Assembly: GCA_025024175.1 (NCBI GenBank)
Contig: QCXZ01000001.1
Coordinates: 43,022,942 to 43,086,941 of the forward strand
Reading direction: 5' to 3'
From: Rhyzopertha dominica
Lineage: Eukaryota; Arthropoda; Insecta; Coleoptera; Bostrichidae
Length of the DNA stretch: 64,000 nt
Shown piece after piece: positions 23,018 to 34,200 of this stretch. A program made the translations under genes and the position numbers. The notes below the pieces were generated by a model that worked only from the letters and a program-made list of their open reading frames with translations, was not told the DNA's origin and ran no database searches. Numbering within the stretch: the first letter of the stretch is position 1; each line of letters opens with the position of its first letter.

Positions 23018-24430
23018 CGTTAATGTTCCTTTGCAAAATAGTATGGAACAACAGCAGCAAACTGCATTTACCTTCTTGGCTAGTTCATATATAGAGCAAC
23101 TTTAGGGCTTCATTTCTAATCCACTTAGCAAAAATAAACACAGGTAACTTTAACCTTCGCGTTTTTAGTAATCCAATTAAAATTAATACTGCATGTATAA
23201 TGAATTCTTAATAATTGGGCGTCACTATTTCTCAACAGATAGTGTTGACAAACAAATTTAATTAAAACTGCATATTTACTATTAACAGTGTTTACATAAT
23301 GTCATAAGTATAAATTAATAGCTGTTAACTTGCAGTACAATTAGTACTATAAAATACTAGATTAAAAATTAAAAAACATTATCTTTCATTTTTTTATTAA
23401 CATTAGCGGTGCAGATGAACAGTAGTTAATAAATTGTTTTACTATTTTGTATGTCTCTAAGTAACAAAAAGGATTATCACTTGTGGATTATTACACAGTT
23501 TAAATTGAAGAAGACTCTTGAATTAGATTAATAATACTTATGTTTCCCAAATCGTTTTTTTTTCACTTAAATGTAATTGTAATTATTTTTCACATGTATT
23601 TCAGTTCTATACAGTTATAATCATGCTCACAGTTTTATTTTAAAAATGTCAAGATCCTGGCAACTTTAATGATATAAACAGACATACAAACGACTTTGAA
23701 ATTATTTGGCACACAGTTGAGGGTAATTGAGTGGTGTTGCTAGGAGAAAAATTATTATGCGCAAGATGGCAATTGAAGCAGTAAAATGCAGTAGTGTATA
23801 GATGACAACAAATTATTTTTTTAAACACAATTGCATCAATATTGTTGTTTTACGCCATGACTACGAGATTCAAAAGTTTTATTTTACACCCACGGGCTGC
23901 AATAAAGTGTCAAGAAAAGGCCCAGCAGGCCAAAATGCATGTAAAACAACACAACAAAACAAATTTCAACAACCTATATTTATTTTTAATGATATATATG
24001 AAACATACAATTCCATATTTATTGTAAATAATACTGCTAACAGAATATTAGAAGTTAAAGTTTAAGAAGAGGTTCTTCACAATTTTAAAAATAATGCTCT
24101 ACTTCTCAACTTTTTCTTCAAGAACAAGATTTAAATGAGAAACTCTCTAGACTTTTCAGCTACCCAAGAACTTTCTATCATCCACGATTTTCAATCGAAG
24201 TAATGTTAGTTCTACTGTCTGCTTACAAAATGGCCAATGATCTCAAAAAAAAATAAGTTCCATGTATCTCGCTGGACTTGGAAGTTGTAGAAATATTGCT
24301 AATGACGAATTGGTTAAGGCTTTCGCGGCCAGTTCAATATTGTTAATATTTTAAAAATGGTTCCATATATTTTCCCCCTACAGGCCTTTCTAAACTGCAG
24401 AAGAAAAGGTGATGAGGTACATTTAAGCAA
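23018..24430. other. Upstream flank of Arr1, no gene recognised
   Basis: It should contain the Arr1 promoter and perhaps 5' UTR exons on the - strand, but no core element is distinct enough to name. A short 87-codon + frame at 23802-24065 has no recognisable motif and lies in AT-rich sequence. Confidence 0.4.
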
Positions 24431-24439
24431 TGCAAAACA

Positions 24440-24760
24440 TATTTTTTACCCTAAGGCAACAATAACACCATCAATAACAATGGTAAACACATGTTTTTTA
24501 TGTTTCCTTCTTCAAAAACACTACAACAATTAGAGAAACCTCTGTTATTAACATCAGATACTGTGACAAGCTTTTCCCTACTTCATGCTCCATAAATTCT
24601 ATATATAGAAGAACAACCTATGCGTAATGCAAAATAGACTTCATTGGGAGCTTTAATAATAAACTTGACCAGATTTTCTTTGCTTCATTGTTAATATTAT
24701 TAATTTTCAAAACAAAAACGATACCAAACTGTGGTATCCACTAATGCTGACATCTTCCGT
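24440..24760 (-). pseudogene. Relic resembling a farnesoic acid O-methyltransferase (FAMeT) domain
   Basis: The - strand gives LVKFIIKAPNEVYFALRIGC SSIYRI, then a stop, then KLVTVSDVNNRGF..CSVFEEGN, and after a frame change TIVIDGVIVALG. The order (an F-I-V-KAPN-D/E-V-H/Y-F-AL strand, then a sugar/lectin-like middle, then DG.I.VG) resembles the Methyltransf_FA domain seen in many insect proteins. Stops and shifts make it a pseudogene. The match is by eye and modest. Confidence 0.35.
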
Positions 24761-24769
24761 GACCAACAA

Positions 24770-25394
24770 TGTTCTTTTATTCATAGAATGTTTACTTCAA
24801 ACAGAACTTGGCTGATATGTCTTCGACTTTAAATATAAAGCAATCATGTATTTAGTTCAAGCACTCTTAATAACACCAAATCGTTAATAGGCCAGTAAAA
24901 TTGCTTCATTTTTGACATTTGCCACTACTCCTTTCTTCAGCATTCATCCATCTGGTACTCCTTTTCATAAAGCTGATTGTATTTCGATTGTTCAATAGCG
25001 TCCATACAATCATCAATTTTTGGTTTCACTGATTTATTTATAGCAGCCACAGACAAACGCCACCAAAAACCCTCAAACCTTGGTTGCACACGTAATCTTA
25101 CACTTACACCATCCATGCATAAATAACTACTATAAATTAATTAAATGTTATTTTGGTATTAATATGTTTTGTCAAGGTGTGTTATTTGGTGCATACATAC
25201 ATTTTTTCAAACATGCAGTATCGTTAACATTTATTTAAATTTAATTTCACAACTCTTTTCTTGTATTTTGTTTCATACATGTTTGCCTACACTAGCTGAA
25301 TATGTGATATATAATAAATCAAGCATGTTTTACTCACTTGTCCACATTACCTTAGTGATTTGGTGATATCAGTTACAATATGTGTAGATTACAC
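24770..25394. other. AT-rich interval, nothing recognised
   Basis: No coding similarity or repeat structure identified on either strand. Confidence 0.4.
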
Positions 25395-27290
25395 TTTTTA
25401 TATTACATTACAATTGCTGTGATTAATACCATTAAGTCAAATGCTGCAGGGTCAGATGGTATTTCACTAAACTTATTACTCTACTTACCTGTAATGCTGC
25501 CCCATATTACCCATTTAACGAACTTTTGTATTAACCATAGTGTATTCCCGGATTCCTGGAAAACTTCAATAGTTTTACCGATATCTAAAACTTCTCCTCA
25601 AAATTATAAGAATTTGACAATAAACTATCTAAACTTGTAGAGAAATTAATGGAGCATCAATTATTAGTTTATGTAAACGAACATAATCTCGTACCCCATA
25701 CACAATCTGGATTTCATAGCGGATACGACTCTAACACCACACTACTGCGTGTCACCGATTATATAGTTTCTGCCTTAGACCACGATAATATTTGCCTACT
25801 AGTTATTGTTATTGGATTTCTCGAAGACATTCGATATGGTAGATCATAGCCTCATGTTGGGTATATTATAACACCAAAAATGGGCCAAAGTGCCTTACAG
25901 ATGTTTAAGAACTACTTCCTGAATAGGACCCAAACAATTAGAGTGGGTGATAGTTTTTCTGACATAGCAGTACTGAGATGTGGCATGCCTCGGGGATCCA
26001 TTCTTGATCCACTCCTGTTTACTCTTTACATGTCAGTACTTATTACATATACTAAATCAGGCCACTATAATCTTTATGTTGATGACATGCATATCCTCTA
26101 TTCCTTTACTCATGCTAATGTTGATCAGGTGACTCGTGAAGTCAATATGGACTTAAAAAATTTTGCCACTATTGCTGCACAGCATTCACTTATAATAAAT
26201 CCCCAGAAATCATAGTTTTTATTATTTGGTAAGCCTTCCAAAATCCACATTCGCAATCAAATTAAACTACGACTGAATTTGTTTATCCAAGGTGAAAAAC
26301 TTCAATTTGTGATTGAAGCTCGTAATCTTGGTGTAGTACTTAATTACAGACTTCAATTTGATAAACATGTTGGTCTGTTGGTTAGAAAAGCTATCATTAA
26401 TTTGAAGGCAATATATAGCATTAGCATTCACGAATTTTTATGCGTTAAAGATAAAATAATCTTATGTAATAGTTTCATTCTATCGCACTTTAATTATGCT
26501 GACGTGTATGGTCCATTTTTGAACCACGCTCAAGTGCGTAGAGTACAGGTTATACAGAATGCACGTCTCTCACTGATTTTTGGCATTCCTAGACAACATA
26601 TAACGCATAAACTAATTTCAGCTAAATGGTTGAATATGGCTATGACGTACACTTCATGAAGCTTGCTCATTTCATTAAATCTTATCTTTATGATAAAATT
26701 AAATTTACAGCTGATATACATAACGTCAATATTCGTTTGAAGGATGCACTCAGCATGCCTATGCATAAACATATTTTATTTAAGAAGTGCTTCTCCTATC
26801 GGATATGCAAGGTGTATAATGACATTCCGCATTCACTAAAAAAATAAAATCCCAAAATCTTTCAACAGTGCACTAAGGAAGCTCTTTTACAGTTCATAAG
26901 TTATGTACTGAGCCACCCATCCAGATTATCGGCAGGCTATCTTAGCTAAATTTTTATCCATTTTAACTTTGCTCGTTTCTGTTTTGTCTGGTTTACAGTG
27001 CCATAGCCATCTCTCTACAACTCGTATCTCCTTAATCACTCGAGAGTTTGTTTTATGCTGTACAAAGGATGTAAATGATAAAATGTCAACATGACGGTTG
27101 AGTGGAACAGCAGCAATTGGCTGTCACACTCGGGGAGCTGAACTCCGCCGTTTGGGTGGCCTATAATTACAATGTAACTGAAATTTCTATATTTTCTACA
27201 TATTGTTGTTTCTCTTCCTTTATGTTGCATTAATTTGGGGAAGCCAAATAAAAACCATATTATTACTGCTATTATTATTATTATTAATTA
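25395..27290 (+). mobile_element. Degenerate 5'-truncated LINE (CR1/Jockey-like group)
   Basis: A non-LTR reverse transcriptase on the + strand, broken into several frames. It shows SNAAGSDGISLNLL, FPDSWKTSIVLPISK with NYK, QSGFHSGYDSNTTLLRVTDYI, a YFLNRTQTIRVGDSFSD block, CGMPRGSILDPLLFTLYMS, and the catalytic box YVDDMH (about 26076-26093). The thumb follows with IEARNLGVVLNYRLQFDKHV, and the C-terminus runs to about 26847. A 3' UTR then leads to a gaagccaaataaaaacc block and an (ATT)n tail near 27260-27290, as in elements ending in trinucleotide repeats. No endonuclease is present. Clade placement is tentative. Confidence 0.8.
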
Positions 27291-27727
27291 TAATGTATCA
27301 GTCATTGTCATAAATTTTAACCATGAAAAGAAAAGATATGTACTACTGCGTCAAATTTTTTTAAACTACTCCTTTTATGGGTTTGTCCTTTAATACCAAA
27401 TATACATGTCCTCTGTTATAAATTTTCGAGTTGAAATATCCCGAAATGTTTATAACATCATGTTTTTAAGCAACAATTTTTCATTCCATAGCTTGTGCAC
27501 ATTATGTGATACAATCACATTTGCAATGTACCCTTTTAAGTCTGTTTTCTTCTGCAATATAGCAACTTCTGTGTAGCTGTCATAGTTGTCTCTGATGGAT
27601 TACCTGATGCTGATGGCCTGACAAAGCCATAGCCTACAAGTTATTGTTGTACCAAAGCAAGTATGCTTTGTCTTTAAAATACAGGTACAGCATTCTATTT
27701 AAATAATAGAAATAAACATTAAAATAT

Positions 27728-27843
27728 CTGTATACTGGGTGTTTAAAAATTCAATGTCATAAATTGGGGTGCATGTTCCTGAAGTGAAATTATGACAAAG
27801 TTTATACAAAATGCTTCGTTTTTGATATTCAGGGTGTTGAAGG
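27728..27843 (+). repeat. Short interspersed repeat, copy a ('actgggtgttt...cagggtgttg')
   Basis: About 115 bp starting tatactgggtgtttaaaaat and containing aaatgcttcgtttttgatat before cagggtgttgaagg. A related copy lies in reverse orientation at 31119-31216. Bounds are approximate. The solo LTR was inserted at its right end. Confidence 0.6.
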
Positions 27844-28033
27844 TGTGATAGCATTTGTAAGTGGTGGTATACAACCACCACCCACCACCAACCCTTGTGG
27901 GATAACCATCACAGTTCAGTGTTAATAGAGATTTCGTAAATGACACTCAGGTTTATTCAAATACCCGTTCCTATTGGTAACTATGTGCGATGCTGTTTAA
28001 TTACAAAACAACTACAAAAGGACATATACAACA
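27844..28033 (+). mobile_element. Solo LTR of the Gypsy family, with target duplication
   Basis: 190 bp running from TGTGATAGC to ...TACAACA, clearly the same sequence as the LTRs at 3840-4031 and 8369-8560 read on their - strand, with roughly 10% difference. It is flanked by a perfect 5-bp repeat gaagg (27839-27843 and 28034-28038). The internal region is absent, as expected after LTR-LTR recombination. Confidence 0.93.
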
Positions 28034-28038
28034 GAAGG

Positions 28039-28214
28039 TGACATGTTGTTTTCCGGGCTGGTTCCCACGTTGGTTATTAGACCTTGACGTTTCGACACTC
28101 ATGTCGGTGTCTTCCTCAGAAGTAGCTCTGAAACTGAGGAAGACACCGACATCAGTGTCGAAGCGTCAAGGTCTAATAACCAACATGGGAACCATCCCGG
28201 AAAACAACATGTCA
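28039..28214. repeat. Fold-back element: 81-bp inverted arms, 14-bp loop
   Basis: Arms 28039-28119 and 28134-28214 are reverse complements apart from about 4 mismatches, around the loop 28120-28133. Each arm carries the strand-specific core ctgaggaagacaccgacat followed by gtgtcgaaacgtc (gaagc in the right arm). That resembles a hammerhead-ribozyme core, CUGANGA - stem - GAAAC. A 12-bp direct repeat acaacagaaggt lies on both sides (28028-28039 and 28241-28252) and may be a target duplication. Confidence 0.85.
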
Positions 28215-28255
28215 TCGACAACAACCACGGAAGTCTTCAAACAACAGAAGGTATA

Positions 28256-31000
28256 AAAAAAATTATATATATATAATCGTTCACCCATCTACCTTTCGGT
28301 GTAGGGTAGTCTATTAGATATCGTATTAACCATGCACAAAATGTTGCCACTGCTTTTTGTCTCTTGCCAGCACTTTTGCTTCTGTCCAACTAGAACCTTT
28401 CTTCCTTAAAATTTCACCCATGTTACTGTCCCATGTGTTCCTTGGTCGTCCCCTTCTTTTCACTTCACCAGCTTTGGCTTCCCATACTCTTCTGACCTGC
28501 CTGTCTTCATTCATCCGGATTAAATGTCCCCACCACGCAACCTGTCTTGTTTCGATGAAGTCCAATAATGAACGTACTTTCAGATGTTCTCGTATCTGAT
28601 CGTTTCTTATTCTGTCTCTTTTAGTTATTCCCATTACTCCTCTGAGGTATTTCATTTCCACTGCTTGTAATTTGCTTTTCTGGCTCCTTGTCAACACCCA
28701 TGATTCACACCCATACGTTAGGATAGGCCGACAGATTGTTTTGTACACACTTAGCTTCGTTTCTACAGAAACTTCTTTTTCGTATGTCAGGCTTTTGTAC
28801 AAAGCTTGTTGCACTTTCACTGTGTTCTGTATTCGCTGGTTTATTTCCACTTCTTGGTTTCCACTCCTTTCAATGCTCACACCTAAGTATTTATACTGTT
28901 GCACCTGCTCAATTATCTTGTCATCAATCTTTATATTCATGTCGGTTTGTTCCTGTGCTACTAACATTACTTTTGTTTTATCAGTGTTTTACTATCCTGT
29001 AATGTTCCTTCGTTATCAGCCATGATTACTATATCGTCAGCAAAAGCACATTCTGACATTTTAACCTTTTTCATCTTAAAGTATCCTATTTCCACTTTCT
29101 TTGTCACTACAGTGCATTTCTTAATTATTTTGTTTATGTAAATTATAAACAGCAATGGGTTTAGTGCTCCTCCTTGACTTAAACCTTCCTTTATGTCAAA
29201 TTCCTCTGATTTCATCTTTTTAAATATTATGTAGTTAACATTTCTTTTATATAAGCTCTGTATAACTCTTATTAGTTTGTTGCGGACTTCTATCTCACTC
29301 AATGTTTTCCACATTTCTTCTCGAGGCTTTCTCAAGATCAATGAAAGCGAGGCACATTTTTCTTCTTTGTTTTAGTATTTTCTCTATTGCCTGTTTTAGG
29401 GTGAATATGTGATCGTGCACACTTCTTCCCTTCCTGAACGCACTTTGGGTTTCTAATAGCTCTCCTTCAACTGTTGTTCTTAATATAGTGTCTATTATTC
29501 GCTCATATATCTTCATAGCTGTGCATTTTACTGTGATTCCTCTGTGATTTTTACATTCTCTTTTGTCCCCTCCTTTAAACAATGGAATCATAATTCCCTT
29601 TTCCCAGTCCTTAGGTATAATCTCATTTTTCCATGCTGCTCTCATTATATGAAGTAGAAGTTGCATACCTCTTTCTCCCATGTTCCTTATCATCTCAGAA
29701 TTGATCTTATCATGGCCCGCCATCTTTCCGTATTTTGTAGCTATCACCTCCTTCTTCAACATTTCCATTGTGATTTCGTCCTCTTCAGCTTGCTGTTCTG
29801 AGCTGCCTGTTGCAGTTTTTTCTGGCCTTTCTCTATCTTGGTCGAGACTTGTCAGCAGATCTTCAAAGTATTGCCTCCATCGTTGCATTACCTCCCCTTC
29901 GTTGGTTAATAATTCTCCTTTGTCATTCTTTATTGAGATGCTTTGCTCTGTTTTGTCTGTTCTTAATGTCTTCATCACTTTGTAAAATAATTTTTGGTTA
30001 CCTTTGCTGTCTTTCTCTAATTTGTCCCCAAAGTCATCTTCGGTTTTCTTTCTCAGGTAAGCATTCCATGCTGCCTTCTTCTCTTTGACTTGCCGTTTTA
30101 CCTCATCAGTCCACCAGCATGTTTGTTTCTTTGCACTTCTTGTTTTGGTGACCCCACATACCTGTTTTGCAGCATTAATGAGGGTGTTTTTGAATATAGA
30201 CCAAGATTGTTCTATGTGCATGTTGTATATCCCTCTTTCATGGTTAACGATTTTCTTGGTGACAGTGTCTGCGTACTTTTCTGCTATCTCTTTGTTTCTT
30301 AACTTATATGTTCTTATCGTTTCAAATTGTATCTTCCTCTGTTCTCTTTAGATCTTGGTTTCTCCACTGTTTGATCTGTTCTTATTTTTGCTACTAATAG
30401 GTAGTGATCACTGTATATTTCAGCCCCTCTTTTAACTTTTACATCCATAACGTATTTTCTTTTACCTCTTTCTACTAGGATATAATCTATTATCGACCTC
30501 TCATTTCTACTCGGAGCTACACGGGTGTATTTGTGAATGTCTTTATGTTTGTAAAAGGTATTGGTCACGATAAGATCGTTTACTAGGCAAAAGTCTAATA
30601 TCCTTCTGCCATTACCGTTTCTTTCTCTTTCTCCAAATTTACCAATACATGATTTGTATGTTTCATCTTTCTCGCCAACTCTTCCATTGAAATCACCCAC
30701 TATATAAAGCTCACCTCGACATTCTGCAACAATTCTTGACAGCTTTTCCCAAAATTTATCCTTATTACTGACTGTGTCATCTTCGTTAGGTCCATAAATA
30801 ACTATAATAGATTTCTGTGCCTCTTCCTTTGAGTGTATTAGGACTTCTATTATCCTCTCAGAATGTGATGTCCATTTTGCAATATGTACCGCTTTGTTTT
30901 TGTGTATAATGCATCCTACTCCTGCTGCCGCCCTTTCATTCATGTNGACTCCACTGTATATTAGTGTGTGTCCATTTTCTAGCTCTAGGATTATTATTTT
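28256..31000 (-). mobile_element. RTE-like LINE, 5'-truncated, degenerate
   Basis: A - strand non-LTR retrotransposon. Frame 30314-30943 is an APE-type endonuclease lacking its N-terminus (IIVIYGPNEDD, YIVGDFNGRVG, RSIIDYILVERGK, YSDHYLLVAKIR). Frame 29295-30221 is the linker and start of RT (MAGHDKINSEMIRNMGERGM, DWEKGIMIPLFKGGD, NHRGITV, TQSAFRKGRSVHDHIFTL, CLAFIDLEKA). Frame 28967-29341 continues with EGLSQGGALNPLLFIIYINK and the catalytic FADDI box. Frame 28326-28967 is the C-terminal part (YKYLGVSIERSG, YGCESWVLT, WWGHLIRMNEDRQVRRVWEA, RRGRPRNTWDSNM). Its 3' end runs into an AT dinucleotide tail near 28260-28275, compatible with the RTE clade. Two frame breaks and an n make it inactive. 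Confidence 0.85.
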
Positions 31001-31216
31001 TATTTTTTTGAGAAAACCGTTTTTCCAAACCTTGCCAAATTATTGGCCATTATCCATTGGAACATTCTTAAAAAAACTGCAAAGTCTGGAAAAACGGTTT
31101 CTCAAAAAATAAACATTTTTGTGTACTTACTTTCAACATCCTGTGTATCAAAAACGAAGCATTTCCGGACCAATGTTTATATTAACTTTGACATCAAATT
31201 TTGAAACACCCTGTAT
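31001..31216. repeat. Inverted-repeat block and interspersed repeat copy b, next to the DIPK2 stop
   Basis: The arms tttgagaaaaccgtttttcc (about 31006-31025) and ggaaaaacggtttctcaaaa (about 31088-31107) are inverted across about 60 bp. Adjacent, 31119-31216 is the reverse of the short repeat at 27728-27843 and ends gaaacaccctgtatat. It lies within about 10 bp of the DIPK2 stop codon, so it replaces or forms that gene's 3' UTR. Confidence 0.6.
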
Positions 31217-31224
31217 ATTATAAT

Positions 31225-34200
31225 TTATTTAAATTTTTTGTACAATTTTGCTTTCGTATTTACATCATATCCATATAAATTTAATATTTTGCTTAACAGT
31301 TCCTGTATATGGGTGGCAATAAGAAATCTTCCAGTATCATTGATGTTTGTGACACATTCTTGAATGGAACTGAATAGCTGTGGGTACTGCTTTACGATAA
31401 AGTTTGGTGGTGAATGCAGAAGACCACCTTCCATCATTGGCCAAGGTGCAGACTCTGATAATAATAACTAAAACAGAACATGTTTAGATAAAATGTAATA
31501 TTTAAAAGTTTTTCTTTTGTAATTTTGTAAGTTTATTACGCAGCTGTAAAAATTCAATCAGTTGCAGCTTCATACTTTATGTTTGTTATGTTTTATCAGA
31601 AGCAAAATTGTATATTTTATATTTCTTTCGTTAAAACTGTGAATAGAAGTAAAAGTTTCAGAATAAGCAAACAGCCAACATAGTTAACATAAGAAACTAT
31701 ACACACCTTGCAGTAATTTCTTAAATGCAAACACAAAATAAAATATATATTGCGACATCAAAAATGTGAATGGTAGTATTAGCAGAACCATTCAACTAAA
31801 TTGAAATAACTACTACTACTACTACCACTAAAGGTGCAGTAGCTTTCTAAGTATTTCTTATTAACTTTAAAATTTAATACTAGTAAATGAAGAGAGAGTT
31901 CCTGAACATTGATAAACACTAACAAATTTGTTGTTACTTCTTACGAAGCAGGCATCATAATACTGAGGTTTGCTAAGCCTAGCAGTTGTAAGAAATATCT
32001 AATGGCACTCTGTCAATATCATGTCAGCTACGAGGATAGTCCCAGTAATCCCTGCCCTGTTTGCTATGCTAAAGTGTTTAGTACTTCTATAGAAGCCATT
32101 AATAATAAATGTTTTCAGTAAATTTGTAAGCACGGAAAAAAATTGGTCATGATTATGTGATACAATAATTTCGTTTGAAATCAATCAAACCAATATCAAA
32201 GTGTAGTTAGAATTTTACTCTGGGGGATCTGCTCCTTCGTTTACAACAGTACAATATTGGGTAGCATTGTTTAAATGAGGCCCTATAAGCTGCCAAGACG
32301 AACATCACAGTGGTTGACCAAATGAGGTGAACATGCCAGAAATGGTGAAGAAAATTCACAAAATGATATTGGACATATAAAAATATTGAGTTAAAATGAG
32401 ACTAAGCAGAGATGAGGATATTTTTTCCCAAATTTATTGTCTTCTTTGTTATGTCGGGTATTTCTGAGACAACCCTCATATGTCACTAAATGTGGAGAAC
32501 CAAAAGTTGGACTGTGCACATTCACTGTACAATTATACTTTACAGTTGTTGTATTTGAGGAGTAATTTGTATAATTATTTAGTTGGTTTTGAGGGTTTTA
32601 CAGGGTCATAGTTCATTGTAGCATGCAATAAAAAAATTAAGTCAGCACCATTCTGTAATCAAAAAACAGAAAATTTTTGTGATTGCCCTTTTGCTTCAGA
32701 AATAAAAACAATCCTTGCTGCAATTAAGGTTCTTAGCTGAATTTCACTCAAATGAGAAATATTTTGTACGCCTAGCTTGAGTAGTTCAGCCACTTCTTAT
32801 TAATAGAGTACATATTTACTAACCTTGCAAACAGCATAGACATTATGATCACTCAGTATACCATCACATATAAGTTGCTCTGAATATATGAATCCAGTGT
32901 CATCATGGAAATCCTCAGAGACGTGCATTGTAATGTCATCTAAAAGAAATGAAGTGAAAAACCTAAATTATTAAAGCCCTATTTACTTACTGCCATTTCC
33001 TTTTTCTGCTATAATAACATCTTCAAGATCAATAAATGTTAATCTGAGATCAGGACTAACAGCTATGTTATCAGAAGTTATATCGGTTAAGTATATTCTA
33101 AAATCATCATGGTGATATGTAAAGTTTTCAGCAGCTTGTAACAGCTGCTGAGCTAGGACTGCTCTTTCAAACCAATTTAAATCTGTGCTATCAGTAAGAC
33201 TCCTTCCACAGTATTCTTCAACTATGAGTCTACCACATGCTCCGTAATATTTAGGAACTGGCCAGTCTTTAATATCTGAATTCAAAATCTGGAAGTAAAA
33301 CAACATATTCTAAGTCCAACAAACTAAAATTATACTAATATAATTAAGTTAAGAATATCATAAGAGGATATTAGTGAAATACAATGGATAGCGGGGACAG
33401 AAAGAGGTAACAGAAAACAATATGAAATCAGTTTCGGAGAAAGAGACTTTTACGCATTTTCCTTGTATTGGTGGGATATATTTAATTTGATTTTAAGAGG
33501 GGCATTTACTTGGAACGATCAGGCAGAAATGTAAACTAAGCAACCCGTATTACCAGCGGGACATGGGACGTAAGAGGGTAGCCGATAGGTTGAAATCATG
33601 CAAAGATCGTACGAGCAACAGACGGGCTAAACTAATATTCGGAAAATTGCTGACTGTAGGGTGTGCATAAAAAAGTAAGCATGATATTAGTAACTTACTC
33701 TGATATTATACCAGGTTATTCAAAATATGGAATAACCCATTTATTTCTGTAAATATGAACTATATAACATTTCATTCTAACTGCATGTTGACTATGATTT
33801 CTGGAGGTACTTTTATAATAATTTTCCTTCCGCCTCCCCATTGCTTCAGCAGATAGTAAATTAATGTGAAAGAGCTTTTAACATTAAACTTGTCACATGT
33901 AATTAGACATACAATCTTAAAAATCCAGTCATATCAGAATAGATAGTATATCGCTCGACCATTCCCGACAGGATTGTATCTTAGCTTCACTGTTTACTGG
34001 ACACCACGCGACGGACCTGGTGGGGATGGGCATTCGCATTCCGCTCTCGTGACGGGCTCGTGCGAAAGGGTTTGCAGTTTTAGATTTTTTGAATGTTTTT
34101 ACTCATTTATCGTGCTCTTGTTTTTGGTAGTGTACAAAGAAATATGTAGCTACAACGTGGAGTTCGAATTTTTTGTTTATGTGCNTTAGTTTTCGAGAAA

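Noticed and set aside
23802..24065. 87-codon + strand open frame upstream of Arr1
   Set aside because: AT-rich composition, no motif, no splice or homologous context.
28672..30351. Several + strand open frames with hydrophobic, cysteine-rich products
   Set aside because: They are antisense shadows of the RTE-like LINE.
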